Part shown: piece after piece, positions 12,641-26,200 of the stretch | Numbering within the stretch: the stretch's first letter is position 1 | How the letters are laid out: each line of letters begins with the position of its first letter | DNA from: Urechis unicinctus | Taxonomy: Eukaryota > Annelida > Polychaeta > Xenopneusta > Urechidae | Direction of reading: 5' to 3' | Length of the DNA: 64,000 bases | Assembly (NCBI GenBank): GCA_034190875.2 | Contig: CM067344.1 | Span: 20,243,773 to 20,307,772, forward strand | Position numbers and translations under genes: made by a program | The notes under the pieces: generated by a model | Told to the model about the DNA's origin: nothing | Database searches by the model: none | Seen by the model: only the letters and a program-made list of their open reading frames with translations

Positions 12641-15600
12641 GGGTGTACGGTGATCTGTTGGTTCGCTAATACAAAACAACACATGCCCCATTCACTTGTA
12701 ACTCTCGTTGGTTGTTTGTTATCGATTCACAATATTGGACAAATACCCAAAGCTTCCGGCTGTCGGGCGTTTTTTCACGTCCAGCATACAGCACCACAAC
12801 ACATTGTAAGTACACACTGCGACACTACGGCATGTGTTTTTATTGCCCTGAATGTAGAAATTGCATTGTTCACAACCAGAAGATATGGCAAACAGATTAC
12901 TGAGTCAGGTTCAGTTGCCCCGCTGTTAATCTGCCGTTGCAGAAAGTGTTTAAATGACGACAGTTTCATCGATGTCTAGACAGTAAGAGAACTCCCATTT
13001 ACATGATATCAAGCGATCGTACTAACATCAGGACTTTTGTGGTAATTGCGATTGGGTTACACTCAGAATGATTTACTGTCCGTTGCCGCCGGCTCCAGTA
13101 ACCGGTGCTCAGTTCTATACTGTGGGCGGTAAATATATTAAGCCAGTCGTGATGTCTCAGAAGATGAAAACATGAATGCTCTGGTCGGATAATGCAAAGA
13201 AAAGACGACTAATACGTTTTCTGCCTGATCTTTAATAATTTCTTTGCATAATGGAATGGATTGAGCGGTATTCCCCAGAAATACTCAGTCACCAGCTGTT
13301 TCATGTATGCCAAACGCCTCGTGGGTAATTGCTACTGATATAGATAGGAAGACAATAATGCCATCCGTGTCTGAGAAGGGTCACTCGGCGTAGTGGTCTT
13401 CTGTTAGTGATTTCGCCGTCGATTATGATGATTGGGCGAGATACGTCATCTGCCACCTTCTAGGACATACAGTGTATGTTATAGTCATATATTGTGAGTT
13501 ACAATGTAAGCACAGATCCTCTGAAAATGCAATGTATTGCACAAATAATGTGCAACTATTGAGTGGCGAAGGGGAAATATGAGTGCCACCTATAAGGTGC
13601 AAATGCTTCCAGCAGTGCAAAGCACACTGCACAGGATCAGTACGAATAAAAATGACATTGTCCATTCGTGGCACGTTCTTGCCATATTTGTATTAATGTA
13701 ACTCTTTGTGCGTAGTCATATATCAATAAATTGTGCCAGATCGTAGGGGCCGTCAAAATGAGCATGGCGCATGAGCCGCCTTGTAGGACAACGTGCTCAA
13801 AGGGACTCCTTTTCAATTTTCATTGAAGACCAAATTTGCAAATTATGATTATAAAGAGACTTCAGTCAGATATTTGTGAGCAAATTTGACATAAGATATC
13901 AGAGTGATAAATTGAAATCAGTTCCAATCGCAGTAATTTCGTTATATTAAGCCTTGTTGAACGCCATTATAGTAGACAACGTCTGGGCGAATATTGGGCA
14001 TGCGGAAAGTCAAATGTGGTGTATTATTTGATTAGCTAAGCAGATGATTCCATATAGAGGCTTGTAGCTTCTATATGATATGATTGCTGACCTCGGAAGG
14101 AATGACGTTCTGCAAATTCAATTGATTTCAAGGCCAAAACAACAATCTTGTTTAAGTACAACAGTCACGTACGCATATACGTGCAAGCAAGTCAAACTGT
14201 TGTTCAATGTATATGGGCTAGCGTTTTTAACGTATGCTATGCTTTCATATGAGTCTGTCTATATACTTATTTTTAGCAATGGGCGTCAAAAATTAAATAC
14301 GCCCGTGACGTGCACAAGTAGCTTTACAGTGATATGGTATTCACGTGGACTCTCTATTGGTCTATTTGTATTTGCACTGAAGAACGCCTCATAAAACAAG
14401 AAATTCGTTTCGCGTTGTACATGCATCGAGAGTTGACGATTTACTTTGAATTTTACCGTATCATCTTTCGCCTACTGGGAGTATAATCTTTTGTACACTG
14501 TGCATAACGCATCTAGTGGATGTCGACACCATGACTGTTTATGTAATCTCCACATAGCTTATATGGCTTCAGTGATTTTGAGGTTTGATGCATATCTCTT
14601 TCAGCTCACGCTAACTATTGAATTGCATGGTGTATGCAAAAATGTATTGATGCTAGTGTTTGTTCTATGAGTCGAATTCACATCCAATCTCAAATAATTA
14701 ACAATGTCTAATGACTAGTAAACTGAGGTGGTCACGGGTGTCCTCATGAGGTAGGAGTGAATGATTGTCATTCAATCAATGGAATATCAATATGCATGGA
14801 AACGCAACAATGCTCAAACCAATGGTTAACATTGTTATCTGATAACAATTGATGCAATATCCTGGGCTTTTTCAATGGTCGAGAAACTTAAAAGTAACAC
14901 GCATTTCATGTTTAGTGCTTGCAAGAGTGTGCAACACGGTAGTTTGTGCGGCAGAGCCGCTTTTAGTGAAATGTATAAATCTTCACATATCGAAAGTAGA
15001 GCAATCTTCACATCATCTGTATCTTATGCCAGGTCGCCTTGGTTTTTTAGGAAACAACAAAACGTTAATTTGCAGTCATGACGAACAGTATTGATGCCTG
15101 CATGACATTTCAGTAACAGCAATTCCATCGACTATTGTGATTTCGGATCGTCATTGATATGGCGGTAAAAGCAAAGATGGATAGCAACAAATCAAACCGC
15201 TCAACCTTCCACGCATGAGCTAATCACGGTTAACCTCTGCTATAATCATAAGATGATGAATATACAATTGACGAGCTCCCCTACCTGCGCCGGGTCTGTT
15301 TGCTTCTGAACGGATGCACTGTTAACAGCAAATACAGAATCACGGCCATTATTATGACGGCATGTCTAGACAACTCAATCACAGAGAATGTGTGTGTGTG
15401 CGGCGCACGTATTTATGTCTAGACCTTCGTTCAGAGCTTAGTGGTAAGCGACTAAGCGGCGGGATTACAGAATTATATACAGTCGGAGGCCGCTATGCTC
15501 TGGGGATCGTTTCCATGGTGCGGGCGCTTTAATTATCTGCGGTTTGATATTAACCCGCTTGCGTTGTATACTCGAGACAAACACAATAATGTTCTGATTT

Positions 15601-16639
15601 ATTAACCATGCTGGGAGAATTATACACCGCTCTTTGCGTCATTGTACTAATTTATTTGAGGATATAGGACTGGGCAGTTCTTGAAATTATGTGTTTGCTT
15701 GTGTTCCCTATGTTAATAGCGGTATCAAATGCTTTAGATGCGCGATTTAAGCTGGTTGAGGCGGTCAATATATGTCGTTCTCGTTGGAAATTAATAATTA
15801 CTTGCAGAGAAGTATTGCTTAATGTTCCCTCAAAGCGAGCGACTACTCTTGTCGTATCAAACTGAAACACATACCACTCACAAACAAGATAAGACATGCT
15901 TGTCTGTAGTACATATCTTGCTTGATAGTATGCATTGCCTTTTACATTAATTAACTGACAAAGGCTGTCAGAACGCCTTGCCTGGATTATATTGTGCATT
16001 TCTTGTTGGATTCTCGCGTGATTTATCTTGCAATGTGGATGACTACGACAAATCACAAATCATGGATGCACAGAAAGTCTGTCTTCGCTAATGGAAGCGT
16101 GTGCCAGCATATCTACCGCGGCTAACTTCATATGAGCGATGTAATGCCGCCATTGATGTTAATGATATGAAAAGGCTGTGATTTACTGTTTCTCTGTTAT
16201 GTTTTTTCAGCCGTGTTCTCATGCAGTGCTGTCCCATCCCACAGAGAATGGGAAACGTTCAAATTGTATTTTAGCAAACTGCACCACTTTTATGTAAAGA
16301 GATTCAATTGTTCTTGACAAGTTTCCCATATTTTTGTGAGCACATTTACAGAGACTCTAATGACTGTCTGGCGCATTTGGAGACGTATATCATCATTCAC
16401 ACATGTGACCAATGCAGCACACATGTTTTACTGAACAACGGAGTGAGATGAAAATATAATTTAAACACCACAAATGCAGATAAAGCTTGAGCGCTACAAA
16501 GCCTATAGTGGCCTCGCACAACATTCAGCCTCCAGATATTGTTTCAAAACATGTGAAAGCCATTTATGTTCTGACTGTTCTGGTAGACAGGCACCGTTTG
16601 CAAATATGTATTGGTAATTCTGTTGTTGAATTAACCTCT

Positions 16640-16720
16640 CAGGGGCCGTATTCACACAGAATCGCAAGTTCTCTAAAGTTTAGTGCAAACCTTACTTAAG
16701 TTCGTTAGCTAGTAATGATC
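16640..16720 (+). repeat. Possible MITE-type terminus, in A, B and C
   Basis: The string CAGGGGCCGTATTCACA followed by short TTTAGTGCAAAC and CTTACTTAAG strings resembles the ends of small non-autonomous transposons common in invertebrate genomes. Copies sit at 29,356 in B and 42,017 in C, the latter diverged. I could not find a matching inverted end nearby, so this is a resemblance only. Confidence 0.25.
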
Positions 16721-17083
16721 TCTACCAAAATGAAGTTTGGAGAAATGTTATTTACGGTTGGATTGCCGCACCACAAGCACCATCAACTGCTGGAATGGCA
16801 TCTGGTCAGTTGTAAAATCCTTACGTAGATCGAATTCATAACAATACTAGGTGGAAGTTATACAAGTTACAGCCGACAATTGAAAAAGTATTGGCCCCGC
16901 TACTTCACAAAACGTGGGTAAGGCCTGATATTCTTTTGAGATACGATCGATGATATGTCAAGTTGGATTGAGCCAGCCGTCGTTGTAAACTACATATAAA
17001 GAGTGGGTATGCGCGCCGATGTCTTCTATTTCTCCCACACTGCTAAAACCAGGTGGTGCTTGTCTGCTTCGAAAATACTAGAA

Positions 17084-17113
17084 TGTATCATAGTTAAAAT
17101 TAACTATGATACA
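17084..17113. repeat. Perfect 14-bp inverted repeat (copy A)
   Basis: Arms TGTATCATAGTTAA and TTAACTATGATACA are separated by two bases, giving a near-perfect 30-bp palindrome able to form a hairpin. It is identical in B at 29,801-29,830. In C (about 42,437-42,467) the left arm is strongly changed. Confidence 0.9.
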
Positions 17114-20100
17114 GAGATTGTACCAAATGCAAGAAATATATGTGAATGCATTGTCTTTGCTTGATGTGATATGATCTAATTGTTTCAAAGACCCCTCAAG
17201 AGCATGTTAGCTTAACAAGTTGCAGAAAAGTTTCCACGCATTTTTCAATCTTTGACATCAACGACTATTGTCAGACGCAGTTGATACGTCGATGATGTTT
17301 CGTCGGCGCTGTTAATAGATGTGTGGCACGAAGACCAATGTGTTTCGCCATCGTATTAAACAAATATTACCTTTGCAGGATAAAATCGTATTAGCCTGAT
17401 GTGAATGTGTGGTTCGATAACATTCAAAATATATAAAATTGACATATGGTCGTATCATAAAACAATATAAAGACATGGTGGGTGGTTATGTGTTTTGCAA
17501 TGGTACATGATGTCACCTTCAGATAAATATTTATGCCAGCACCACACATGATTCTCATTTGACCAGCTATAAGATTAACACAGATCATGAAGTTTTACGT
17601 CAGGTTCAATACTTTAGAAGGTTACCATGACCAGCAGATTGGTCCCTTCTGATGTCTTTTACTAGTCACCTCGTTATGGTGTATTGCCTGCCACATAGCG
17701 TACTCACTAAAACGAGAATGACCAGCATCATGGATGCCATCAACAATCAGTTCAATCCGTATTTTCAAGAGCGTCTGTCAAGCCATATCCTAGATAAGCA
17801 TTCATCATCATTATTGGGGCTAGACCCAGTTACATCATGAAGTACTAAAGATAGTGAGGGGTGTGGAATAAGACTTCCAGGGATTTGACATTATAACCCT
17901 AGGTTGATTGTTTCATTACCATACGAAGACATCATCAGCCTGTATATAAGCCATAAAAGGGACACTTTAAGAATTGTATATAAGCATGAGATTCGATTCT
18001 GTGCTGGGTGTTCTCTGCCATTCTCTACATTTCATGGACGAGTTAACTCAAGACTTGTCCATTCGTAAAAGGGTGTAGAACATAATGAATAATATATCGA
18101 CACCAATATCTGTTGTAAATGAGATTGATTCATACCATATGGGGGTGGGGTTAGGAGAGAATCAGTCGACCACTAGACCTGCTATGGGAAGGATCAAATA
18201 TACAATAGCATAAGCACATGGCACAAAATCGCACACAGAATGTTTATCATTGATGCTTGATGCAGCCACCACATTATCGAATAAATCCTAAGAATTAGCA
18301 ATGGCAAGAACTAATTGAGTTACTCAATATCACGGAAACCTGGCTATAAAGAGATGCATGGTGTATCCAACGTTATGGTCAGGCAAAGAAAGCGTTTGGG
18401 TTTGATTTTGAAGCAAGAATTCACTTTGTGTTTGCTTCTTCATTTCGGCATCAGTAGACAAATTGCGATTGACTGAGAAGTCAACGTTTTTCTGCTATCC
18501 ACGAAGCCGATGACACATGCATGATAAACATGTGCGGTTGTCTGAGGATGCGACTAAACAAATTAAGGCACTATCTGTTAAGTGCAGCCAATGTAGTAAA
18601 AAAGAACAAAATTTATTCCCAACGGACAACCAGTGATTGAACGCAACTGACCTACATGAGAACTGCCTCAACAGCATATCATTACGTAGGGACTGATTGG
18701 CGCAAAAAGTTACTCCCTAAGTTAACAATAAATGAATAGCTTGTCACAAATGAACTCGCCCAGGGTGAGCATTATAGGGGAACGCCAGTGTGAATGAACT
18801 GCTGTTTTATCATAGTACAGTATTTGTGAAATGCCAACATTTCAATCGACTATTTGTTTGGTTCCGATACCATCAATAACATTAATGTTTCTGTCAGGTC
18901 ATTCATAAATGCGAAAAAACATTGGTCAGACTTCATAAGGGGCGTTATGGTGGACAATTTGTCTAAACGGCAAGGGAGAGATCGAGTAGAGACACAATAG
19001 TTCTTGTAGCATACAAGGGGCAATTGTCACACTTGCTTCTGGCGAACTGAGTTCACACTCTAATGAGCGTGTTAGCATTTTTACCATAATAAGTAAGTTG
19101 AACCTTTCTTTTTAGCACTTTAAATTGCGTTAAATGCTTTACTAGCAGAAGAGAGGGCGTAAGATTTACATGTTCAGCTTGTGTATTGGTTGATGGAATG
19201 TTCAGACATGGACATTTGAATGCCACTTATGGCGTTTTATGAATCTCCCACAATGCAAACAGTTGATATAAATCGAATGCCATTTGTTGGTCTTAACCTT
19301 CACTATGTGTCAAACCCTGGTTTGTAGATTCAGATACGACCAGACGTAACAACTATAGAATATTTGCATTTCGAAAGGAGCCATTATATAGGGTATTCGA
19401 TATAACTAACTGGTCTAATCCCACGGAATTCCTAAGTTCGTTGAACAAATCTGTTCAATTTAGTTTTAGTCTAACCCGTTGAAGCATATGTCCCGAGTAT
19501 ATCTGATTGGAAATGGAACAGTATTTTACTTCTTTTATATTCTTTAATGATATTTTCGTCCCCGGAACTCCAGCAACTTGTAAGTGACATCCAAAATGAT
19601 CAACGCTGTTGTTGATTTAATATGATAATAGCTGCATAGGTTATCATCTAGTTCATTGTTTCCCTGATGTTTGGACGACAGCCGGATATGTCTTGTTCTG
19701 ACAGTATTCCTCAGTTAATGGTAAGCCATTTGCCGTGACAAAAGGTATAAATGTTCAATTCCGCAATTCCGTTATTGCTGTCGCTAATGGCGTTGTGTAA
19801 GTTAATATCTATTTAATGGTGGTTTTCATCCAAATTATTTATGATTCCTTACGACTTTTGGGAAAGTTGTACGTGAAATTTGTGAACCTAGCTACTTTGA
19901 TGGCGTTTAGTGAGTTATGTTTCTGACATAACGTGATGAATAGACCAACTGTATCCGAAGTTCTTGGAGAGAGAGTGGTGGAATTATACGGACGTAGTCA
20001 CTCGCCCTGTTCGCTACCCGTTTATATAATGATAAACACAGTTCTTAAGCGGTTTTCTACCTGACATATTGTCACATCCGACAAATTCGTCTTTGATATC

Positions 20101-20954
20101 ATAATGTTTATACCGTTGATATGTTGATTGCCTAGTACATTACTCAAAATGAAAACAACAGAAAATATGAATAAATACATTTATCATTTCATGTATAGCT
20201 TGTTCGTAGCCTGTATTTTCTGATAGCATATAAAATGCCCATATTAGTATTCACACAACACAGGGTATCAGGTGACCGGCAAAATATTCATCTGACTTTA
20301 TGGGAGCAGTTTTGTATATACCAGTAACGTGCGCTATTTTGAGATCATTTGCTATGGCTAGTCTGTCTCCCGCAGCATTAAAGGACGGCACCAGCGAGCT
20401 AGAACAATCACATCGCCTTACAAAGTATCAGACTAGGCTTTTGGGAATGCATTAGTAGAACATAATGCCCCCATTAGCTTTATCTCTTTCCGAAGCCAAA
20501 AGCTGTCGTGAATACATTAACATCATTAAGACTGTTTATCCATTCGACAATGTCAATCACCTCACCATATGACAGTTTGGCCATCAGCATATTACCTTAC
20601 CAAGACCCGTTAATAGGATTTACATTGGTGTATTCCTGTTAACATATGCAAGAGCACAATCTGGAGACATACAACAGAAGCATAATCTGGTTATAATCGA
20701 CTCGACATCATTGGAGGGGCTGATACTTGGGATAAGTCTGCGTAGATCTGGCGGCTCATTGTAAGCGATCTAATCGTTGCTTGAATGAGACAACCTGATG
20801 TAGTTCTACGGGTTTTTCTGTCGATTCGTGTTGAGGCAACAGAGGCAGAGCTGTTTAGCTATTTCACCGGCAGATTGCCATCATTATCTATGCTGAACTG
20901 ATCTGATCAATCATCTAAAAGGTTAGTTTATTTTTTGTATAGCTTTATAGCTGT

Positions 20955-21190
20955 CGTACGTAGCTACATTGCCTCTCCCGAGAACATACTCTGAACTGTA
21001 TCTTGGGTGTGTCTTATGGTTCAGCTGTGACGTCATATGGACGATGGCACCTGTAATCACAGAGCCTGTCGATGAGTCCCATTCATCCGGCACTAATCTG
21101 ATCCTTGGTGATTAGTGAGGCGTAAACGCCGACAGAACCGTATTACGTTAATCCTAATGGAAACACAATGGACAGCGGTGACGTCTCTGG
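20955..21190. repeat. Internal sub-repeat, second module (copy A)
   Basis: This is the partner of the module at 12,285-12,640. A later pair also matches: 13,350-13,440 with 21,580-21,665, both reading GTGTCTGA(G/A)AAGGGTC and continuing through a GCCGT(C/T)(G/A)AT block. The unit is therefore itself a product of an older duplication about 8.7 kb apart. Confidence 0.65.
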
Positions 21191-21864
21191 TTACCGGCAG
21201 ATGTCCGTCATGTTGGGCCTCAGCTTATCATGGATGTATTGGGCAGTACGTCATCTCATTCCCGGATGGGGCTTACATTTGTAGCATACTATCCATCTAC
21301 TACTATAGGGATCATTCCATTTATGACACTTCCATCAACCAGCGATGCAGCTCCTTACCTATTCATGTAAGCTATTAAAGAGTTACCAAACACTGAACTG
21401 ATGTACTGCTTCTTATGCCCACATCATTACTGTCTAGTTATCCGCGTCATATTAAGTATGACATATTCATAACATAATGGACTATCACGGTTGTGCTGTA
21501 ATAACCAGAAATGCAATAACCCGTGTCTCGTGTCTGCCAAACACAGCTAATGTCGCTGAAACTAATAATGATAGGGAAACAACGATGCCTGTTGTGTCTG
21601 AAAAGGGTCGCTAGGCAGCGTGGCCCTCTCTATACGATATTGCCGTTAATCATCTGGATTCAGCTCTGTCGCTAATGAGGACGTACAATTGTGGCAGTCA
21701 TTAATGCAGGGTAAATTTGTATCATTTTATAATTGTATTTATCATTGCAAATGCATTATATTCAATTACTAACGTGACAACTGACACCATCTCAACGACC
21801 AGCAACAAGCAGCTGTGGCAATAATGATCAAATCTGATCCTGCAAACCATGTACCCCTTAACTT

Positions 21865-21866
21865 AC
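21865..21866. other. Tandem junction A/B
   Basis: The unit end (CCCCTTAACTTAC) runs directly into the unit start (ACAAGCCTCTTG), sharing the two bases AC. The outer left edge reads TACGACAAGCC (7,741-7,750 region) and the outer right edge reads CTTACTGTTT (44,755-44,764). The original duplication therefore joined ends with only a 2-bp microhomology. Confidence 0.85.
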
Positions 21867-22730
21867 AAGCCTCTTGATAACAGGTGACAAAACTCAGTCA
21901 TAAATAAAGAGAGATGCTTCTTGAGGCGCATCACAATGCCAGGTTTTTATACAGGTGACATAGGTAACTGAGCGGCTCACCCCAGTGTCGCGCTCGGGGT
22001 CATTTTGTTGGTGTTGTCATCCCATTCATTTTCGTTACGTCTCGCATATTGTAGCTTGGGTGTGATATTGTGACCCTTGCGCTTGCCGATAAACCGAAAG
22101 AGTGCGTGCCCTGGATCGGAGCCGGGACCAGCGCCCTCACAAACCTTGTGACAATACATCACCATTTGTCACCCTGTTAGTTTTCAGCTTATTGGGAGTG
22201 GGTTGGGTAGGTGTTAAGTTTATTCAAATCAGCAGCATCATGTTAGGGTTTCAATTATTCCATGTTCCCTTATTGCTCTGCATCTAGACATTATAGCATG
22301 CATACATTGTAGCATGCACACGCCGCCTTCATAGAATACAAGATATGCCATTATCTCTTATAAGGCAGGAACCTCTCAACCAGTTCAGTTGTTTATGGTC
22401 TAACAATCATGAGTAAAAGGATGCTTAAGTGAAGTCGGAAGGGACTGACATTTGTATCAAATTATAAATCAATACAAGCGGCTTTGTTCGACACCAGAAA
22501 CTGTTAAGGGGATTTGTACGATACATGTACCTCTCAAGCTAGCGCAGTAAGCCGTTGAAGAGTTCTCAGGCAAATGATTGATAGACAGTTAATTTAGACC
22601 ACACCAAAACGGCCAGACAAGTCATCAATTCACGTTGCGAATATTCACTTCGCGGGAGGCGTATTCCACAGCCTCCCATGGAATGTTTTGTTATGTAGAT
22701 CATGGCATTCAATAGTGAATAATTACTATA

Positions 22731-23228
22731 GTACGCTGCTCCATAGGGTCAAAGTATGCTAGAAGCTATTTCTTCTCAGTTCTGGAGTTTAAGCAGTCAT
22801 AATTTACATTGTAAGCAGCGGAATTTTTCATTTGAAACCTAAAAACTGTAGATTACGTCGCCAAGTCGGCTGGCATGGAGGATGTATGGTCATTGTGCCT
22901 TCAGCAACATCTGTCCGACCAAACATGTGAACGCGCCATTGGTGTGATGTGTCTATCTCATACTTACAATGACTTTTGGTCACATGTACGGTTATGAGAG
23001 CAACAAATCAAAACCCTCAACCTTCCACGTAAGTTGCATTAACGTTACTGGGGAAGGTGCAATTTTTATAGTAATGATTTAACAAACCAATTTAGACCAC
23101 ACCAAAACGGCCAGACAAGTCATCAATTCACGTTGCGAATATTCACTTCGCGGGAGGCGTATTCCACAGCCTCCCATGGAATGTTTTGTTATGTAGATCA
23201 TGGCATTCAATAGTGAATAATTACTATA
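22731..23228. repeat. Composite templated insertion in copy B
   Basis: 498 bp absent from C is made of three joined pieces, each a copy of sequence found elsewhere in B. The first, 22,731-22,977, copies 23,497-23,743. The second, 22,978-23,092, copies 27,090-27,204. The third, 23,093-23,228, recopies 22,595-22,730. The three lengths (247, 115 and 136) add exactly to the shift in B/C offset. Junctions share 2 (TA), 2 (TT) and 4 (AATT) bases with the neighbouring template. Confidence 0.9.
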
Positions 23229-26200
23229 AATATACATAAATATATATATATATAGCATCATGCACAGTTTTCGCTTCATGCGCATTGGGAATGGCTAGCA
23301 GAAATAAAATAACTTCTCCTGCAAGGCTCAGTCGACTTTATGAGTTTTGGTTTTCAGTTTTTGAATGGACTAAAGGACTTGTGTCCTGCCTGTGATTTAC
23401 AAAATACACCCACGTTGGGTCATAGTCCGGCGAATGAAACTGGTCATATCTCAGTCCCTGAAAAACAAATAGAGCAAGTCTTTGAAATCGTGGCTAGTAC
23501 GCTGCTCCATAGGGTCAAAGTATGCTAGAAGCTATTTCTTCTCAGTTCTGGAGTTTAAGCAGTCATAATTCACATTGTAAGCAGCGGAATTTTTCATTTG
23601 AAACCTAAAAACTGTAGATTACGTCGCCAAGTCGGCTGGCATGGAGGATGTATGGTCATTGTGCCTTCAGCAACATCTGTCCGACCAAACATGTGAACGC
23701 GCCATTGGTGTGATGTGTCTATCTCATACTTACAATGACTTTTCTGATTAATTCGGGGCCGCAGTCGCCTCGATCAATTAGAAGACTTCATATTAAGACC
23801 CGTGTTCTTTTGTTGATTAATGCTAGCGCCACCTGACCACGGGCATGTGTTAAACGTACCATATAGCTGATCAGAGTGAGACCGTTTAGCTTAGCTATAC
23901 GGTCTTTACGATCAGGTTCACAAAAATTAAGGAGGCAATTACTTATCTTATTGGATCTTATCAGCCTGGATCATTACGACTAAGGGATTCCTATAACCAC
24001 TTATTTTCTTCCTTGCCACATTATTGACTATGTTCATATAAGCGAACTTTTGACTTCGATGTTAAAATGAATCTAATGTTACCATTTCCCGCGTCTTTAT
24101 ATGTGTATTTACTGTGAACACTCTCTAAATAACAAGGCTTGCATCTTCTCAAACGTTTGATATCCTGGAAACTCAGTTAATCAACATATTTCTAGTTATA
24201 AACTAGTCTGGTGATAGTCTTGCAGCAGTGTGTGCGTGTGCGATGACCATATAAGGAACTCGGAATTTTTTTATATCATCATATATTGCAGTATTCAGTG
24301 GGTGTGCAACCGACGCCGACATTTTGATTCTTTAGCTCATTAAAGTAAAATTATGCCGCTTGATTATTCCATGGTGTAACGGTTATCATGATGTTGGCGA
24401 AAATAGAACAACTAAGGTCTATAGGCAATTCACAATTGGACCTTTCCCACAATGGCACACAATACCTGTGAGGCGGTAGTGTCTAAAGGTCAGTCAAGTT
24501 CTACATCAATCCATTATCTTTATACCCTTAACAGTGATGAAATAAATTGGTTACAGTGTCAATGTGAGGGCGACTGGTGAAAACGTCTTGGTATACATTA
24601 CAAACCTAACATGAAAGTAATAGGTTTTGAAGAGTATAGACTGATATCCTAGCCGCTTGCAGCAATTTAATTTGCCATAACGGGCTCATGGCGGCGTAGG
24701 CCTTCTGGCTGTAACATTATTATCCTCCACATGTATCCTAACAAAGTAGCATTACTGATCTATTCATGACAATTAAGCGAGGAAATACGTAAACACAGTA
24801 ATTAAAATTCAGTGAATTTTCAGTATGTGTCGAACAAATTGAATTCTCGATCATCCGAGCTGATCTGGCTGTAGTAGATACTTGCAACACATAAAGACCA
24901 ATCCTATGTACTATAAGTCGCACCCTGATGCTCAGTTCTAAACAAACAGGGCACTTAATCTAGAGAAGTTATAATTATTGTATTAGGAATATTTCACTGA
25001 TATACTGATTGCATTGTCCATCTCACAAAAGCACCGCTGAAACAATATTTTATCTTAATGTCACACGCTGGCGGAATCTGGGTCACTCTTCAGTCATCCA
25101 TTAAGGATGAAGTTAACACCATTAATGATCATCTCTTAGAGTATTATTTCATTAAGTAGGCACTGGCTGATTGTTCATATGAAGGGTATTGCTTTAATGA
25201 CACATGGTAGCGCTAGTATTTGCTTTGTCACCATCATATTTACAGATCTCAATAGCTAACACAATCGTCTTTAATTGATGTATTACATAGACCATACATT
25301 GCAGCAGCCATAAGCAGCTACATTGCCTGTTATCAGAGCGCACTCTGATCGCAGTCAGGAGTGAGATAATGGATGTTCTGGTACAGCTGTGACGTCATGT
25401 GAGCGATGATACATGTAATTTTATATGATAATACACAGAGTACAGTTAACTTAAATGGAGAACACGCAAATGTCCGTGAGTAGCATTCATCCATCACCAA
25501 CTCAATAAGGCCAATGCTGAATAAACAGACGTTTGGCCGGCAGTTTCGGTAATACTCTAATCCATGTGGAAGCGCTATGGCCGCATCTTACCGGTGAAGG
25601 ATGGGTGGACATGCCCATGAATATATGAAGATCTATAAAAGCATAGGCGTTGTCGTACGAGGGTGTACGGTGATCTAGTGGTTCGCTAATACAAAACAAC
25701 ACATGCCCCATTCACTTGTAACTCTCGTTGGTTTGTTTGTTATAGATTCACAATATTGGACAAATACCCAAAGCTTCCGGATGTGTCGGGCGTTTTAACA
25801 CAACGTCCCGCATACAGCACCACAACACATTGTAAGTACACAATGCGACACAACGGCATATGTTTTTATTGCCCTGAATGTAGAAATTGCATTGTTCACA
25901 ACCAGACGATATGGCAAACAGATTACTGAGTCAGGTTCAGTTGCCCCGATGTTAATCTGCCGTTGCAGAAAGTTCTCAAATGACGACAGTTTCATCGATG
26001 TCTAGACAGTAAGAGAACTCCAATTTACATGATATCAAGCGATCGTACTAACATCAGGACTTTTGTGGTAATTGCGATTGGGTTACACTCAGAATGATTT
26101 ACTGTCCATGGCCGCCGGCTCCAGTAACCGGTGCTCAGTTCTATACTGTGGGAGGTAAATTAAGCCAGTCGTGATGTCTCAGAAGATGAAAACATGAATG

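Larger units (their letters stand above)
7745..21866. repeat. Tandem duplication copy A
   Basis: First of three head-to-tail copies. It begins at the AAGCCTCTTGATAAC sequence that also starts B (21,867) and C (34,589), and ends at the CCCCTTAACTTAC sequence that also ends B and C. Its left part (to about 15.9 kb) is clearly diverged from B and C, with many substitutions, A-only blocks (8,601-9,068; about 9,175-10,468; 13,233-13,680) and missing blocks, such as about 0.8 kb present in B around 27.14-27.96 kb. Its right part (about 15.9-21.87 kb) is almost identical to B at an offset of 12,716-12,723 bp. No credible protein gene is seen in it; the short frames shared between copies reflect recent duplication. 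Confidence 0.95.

Noticed and set aside
21977-22287. Frames of 61-62 codons repeated in A, B and C on both strands
   Set aside because: Repetition follows from the recent duplication; overlapping frames on opposite strands and lack of a family match argue against a gene.
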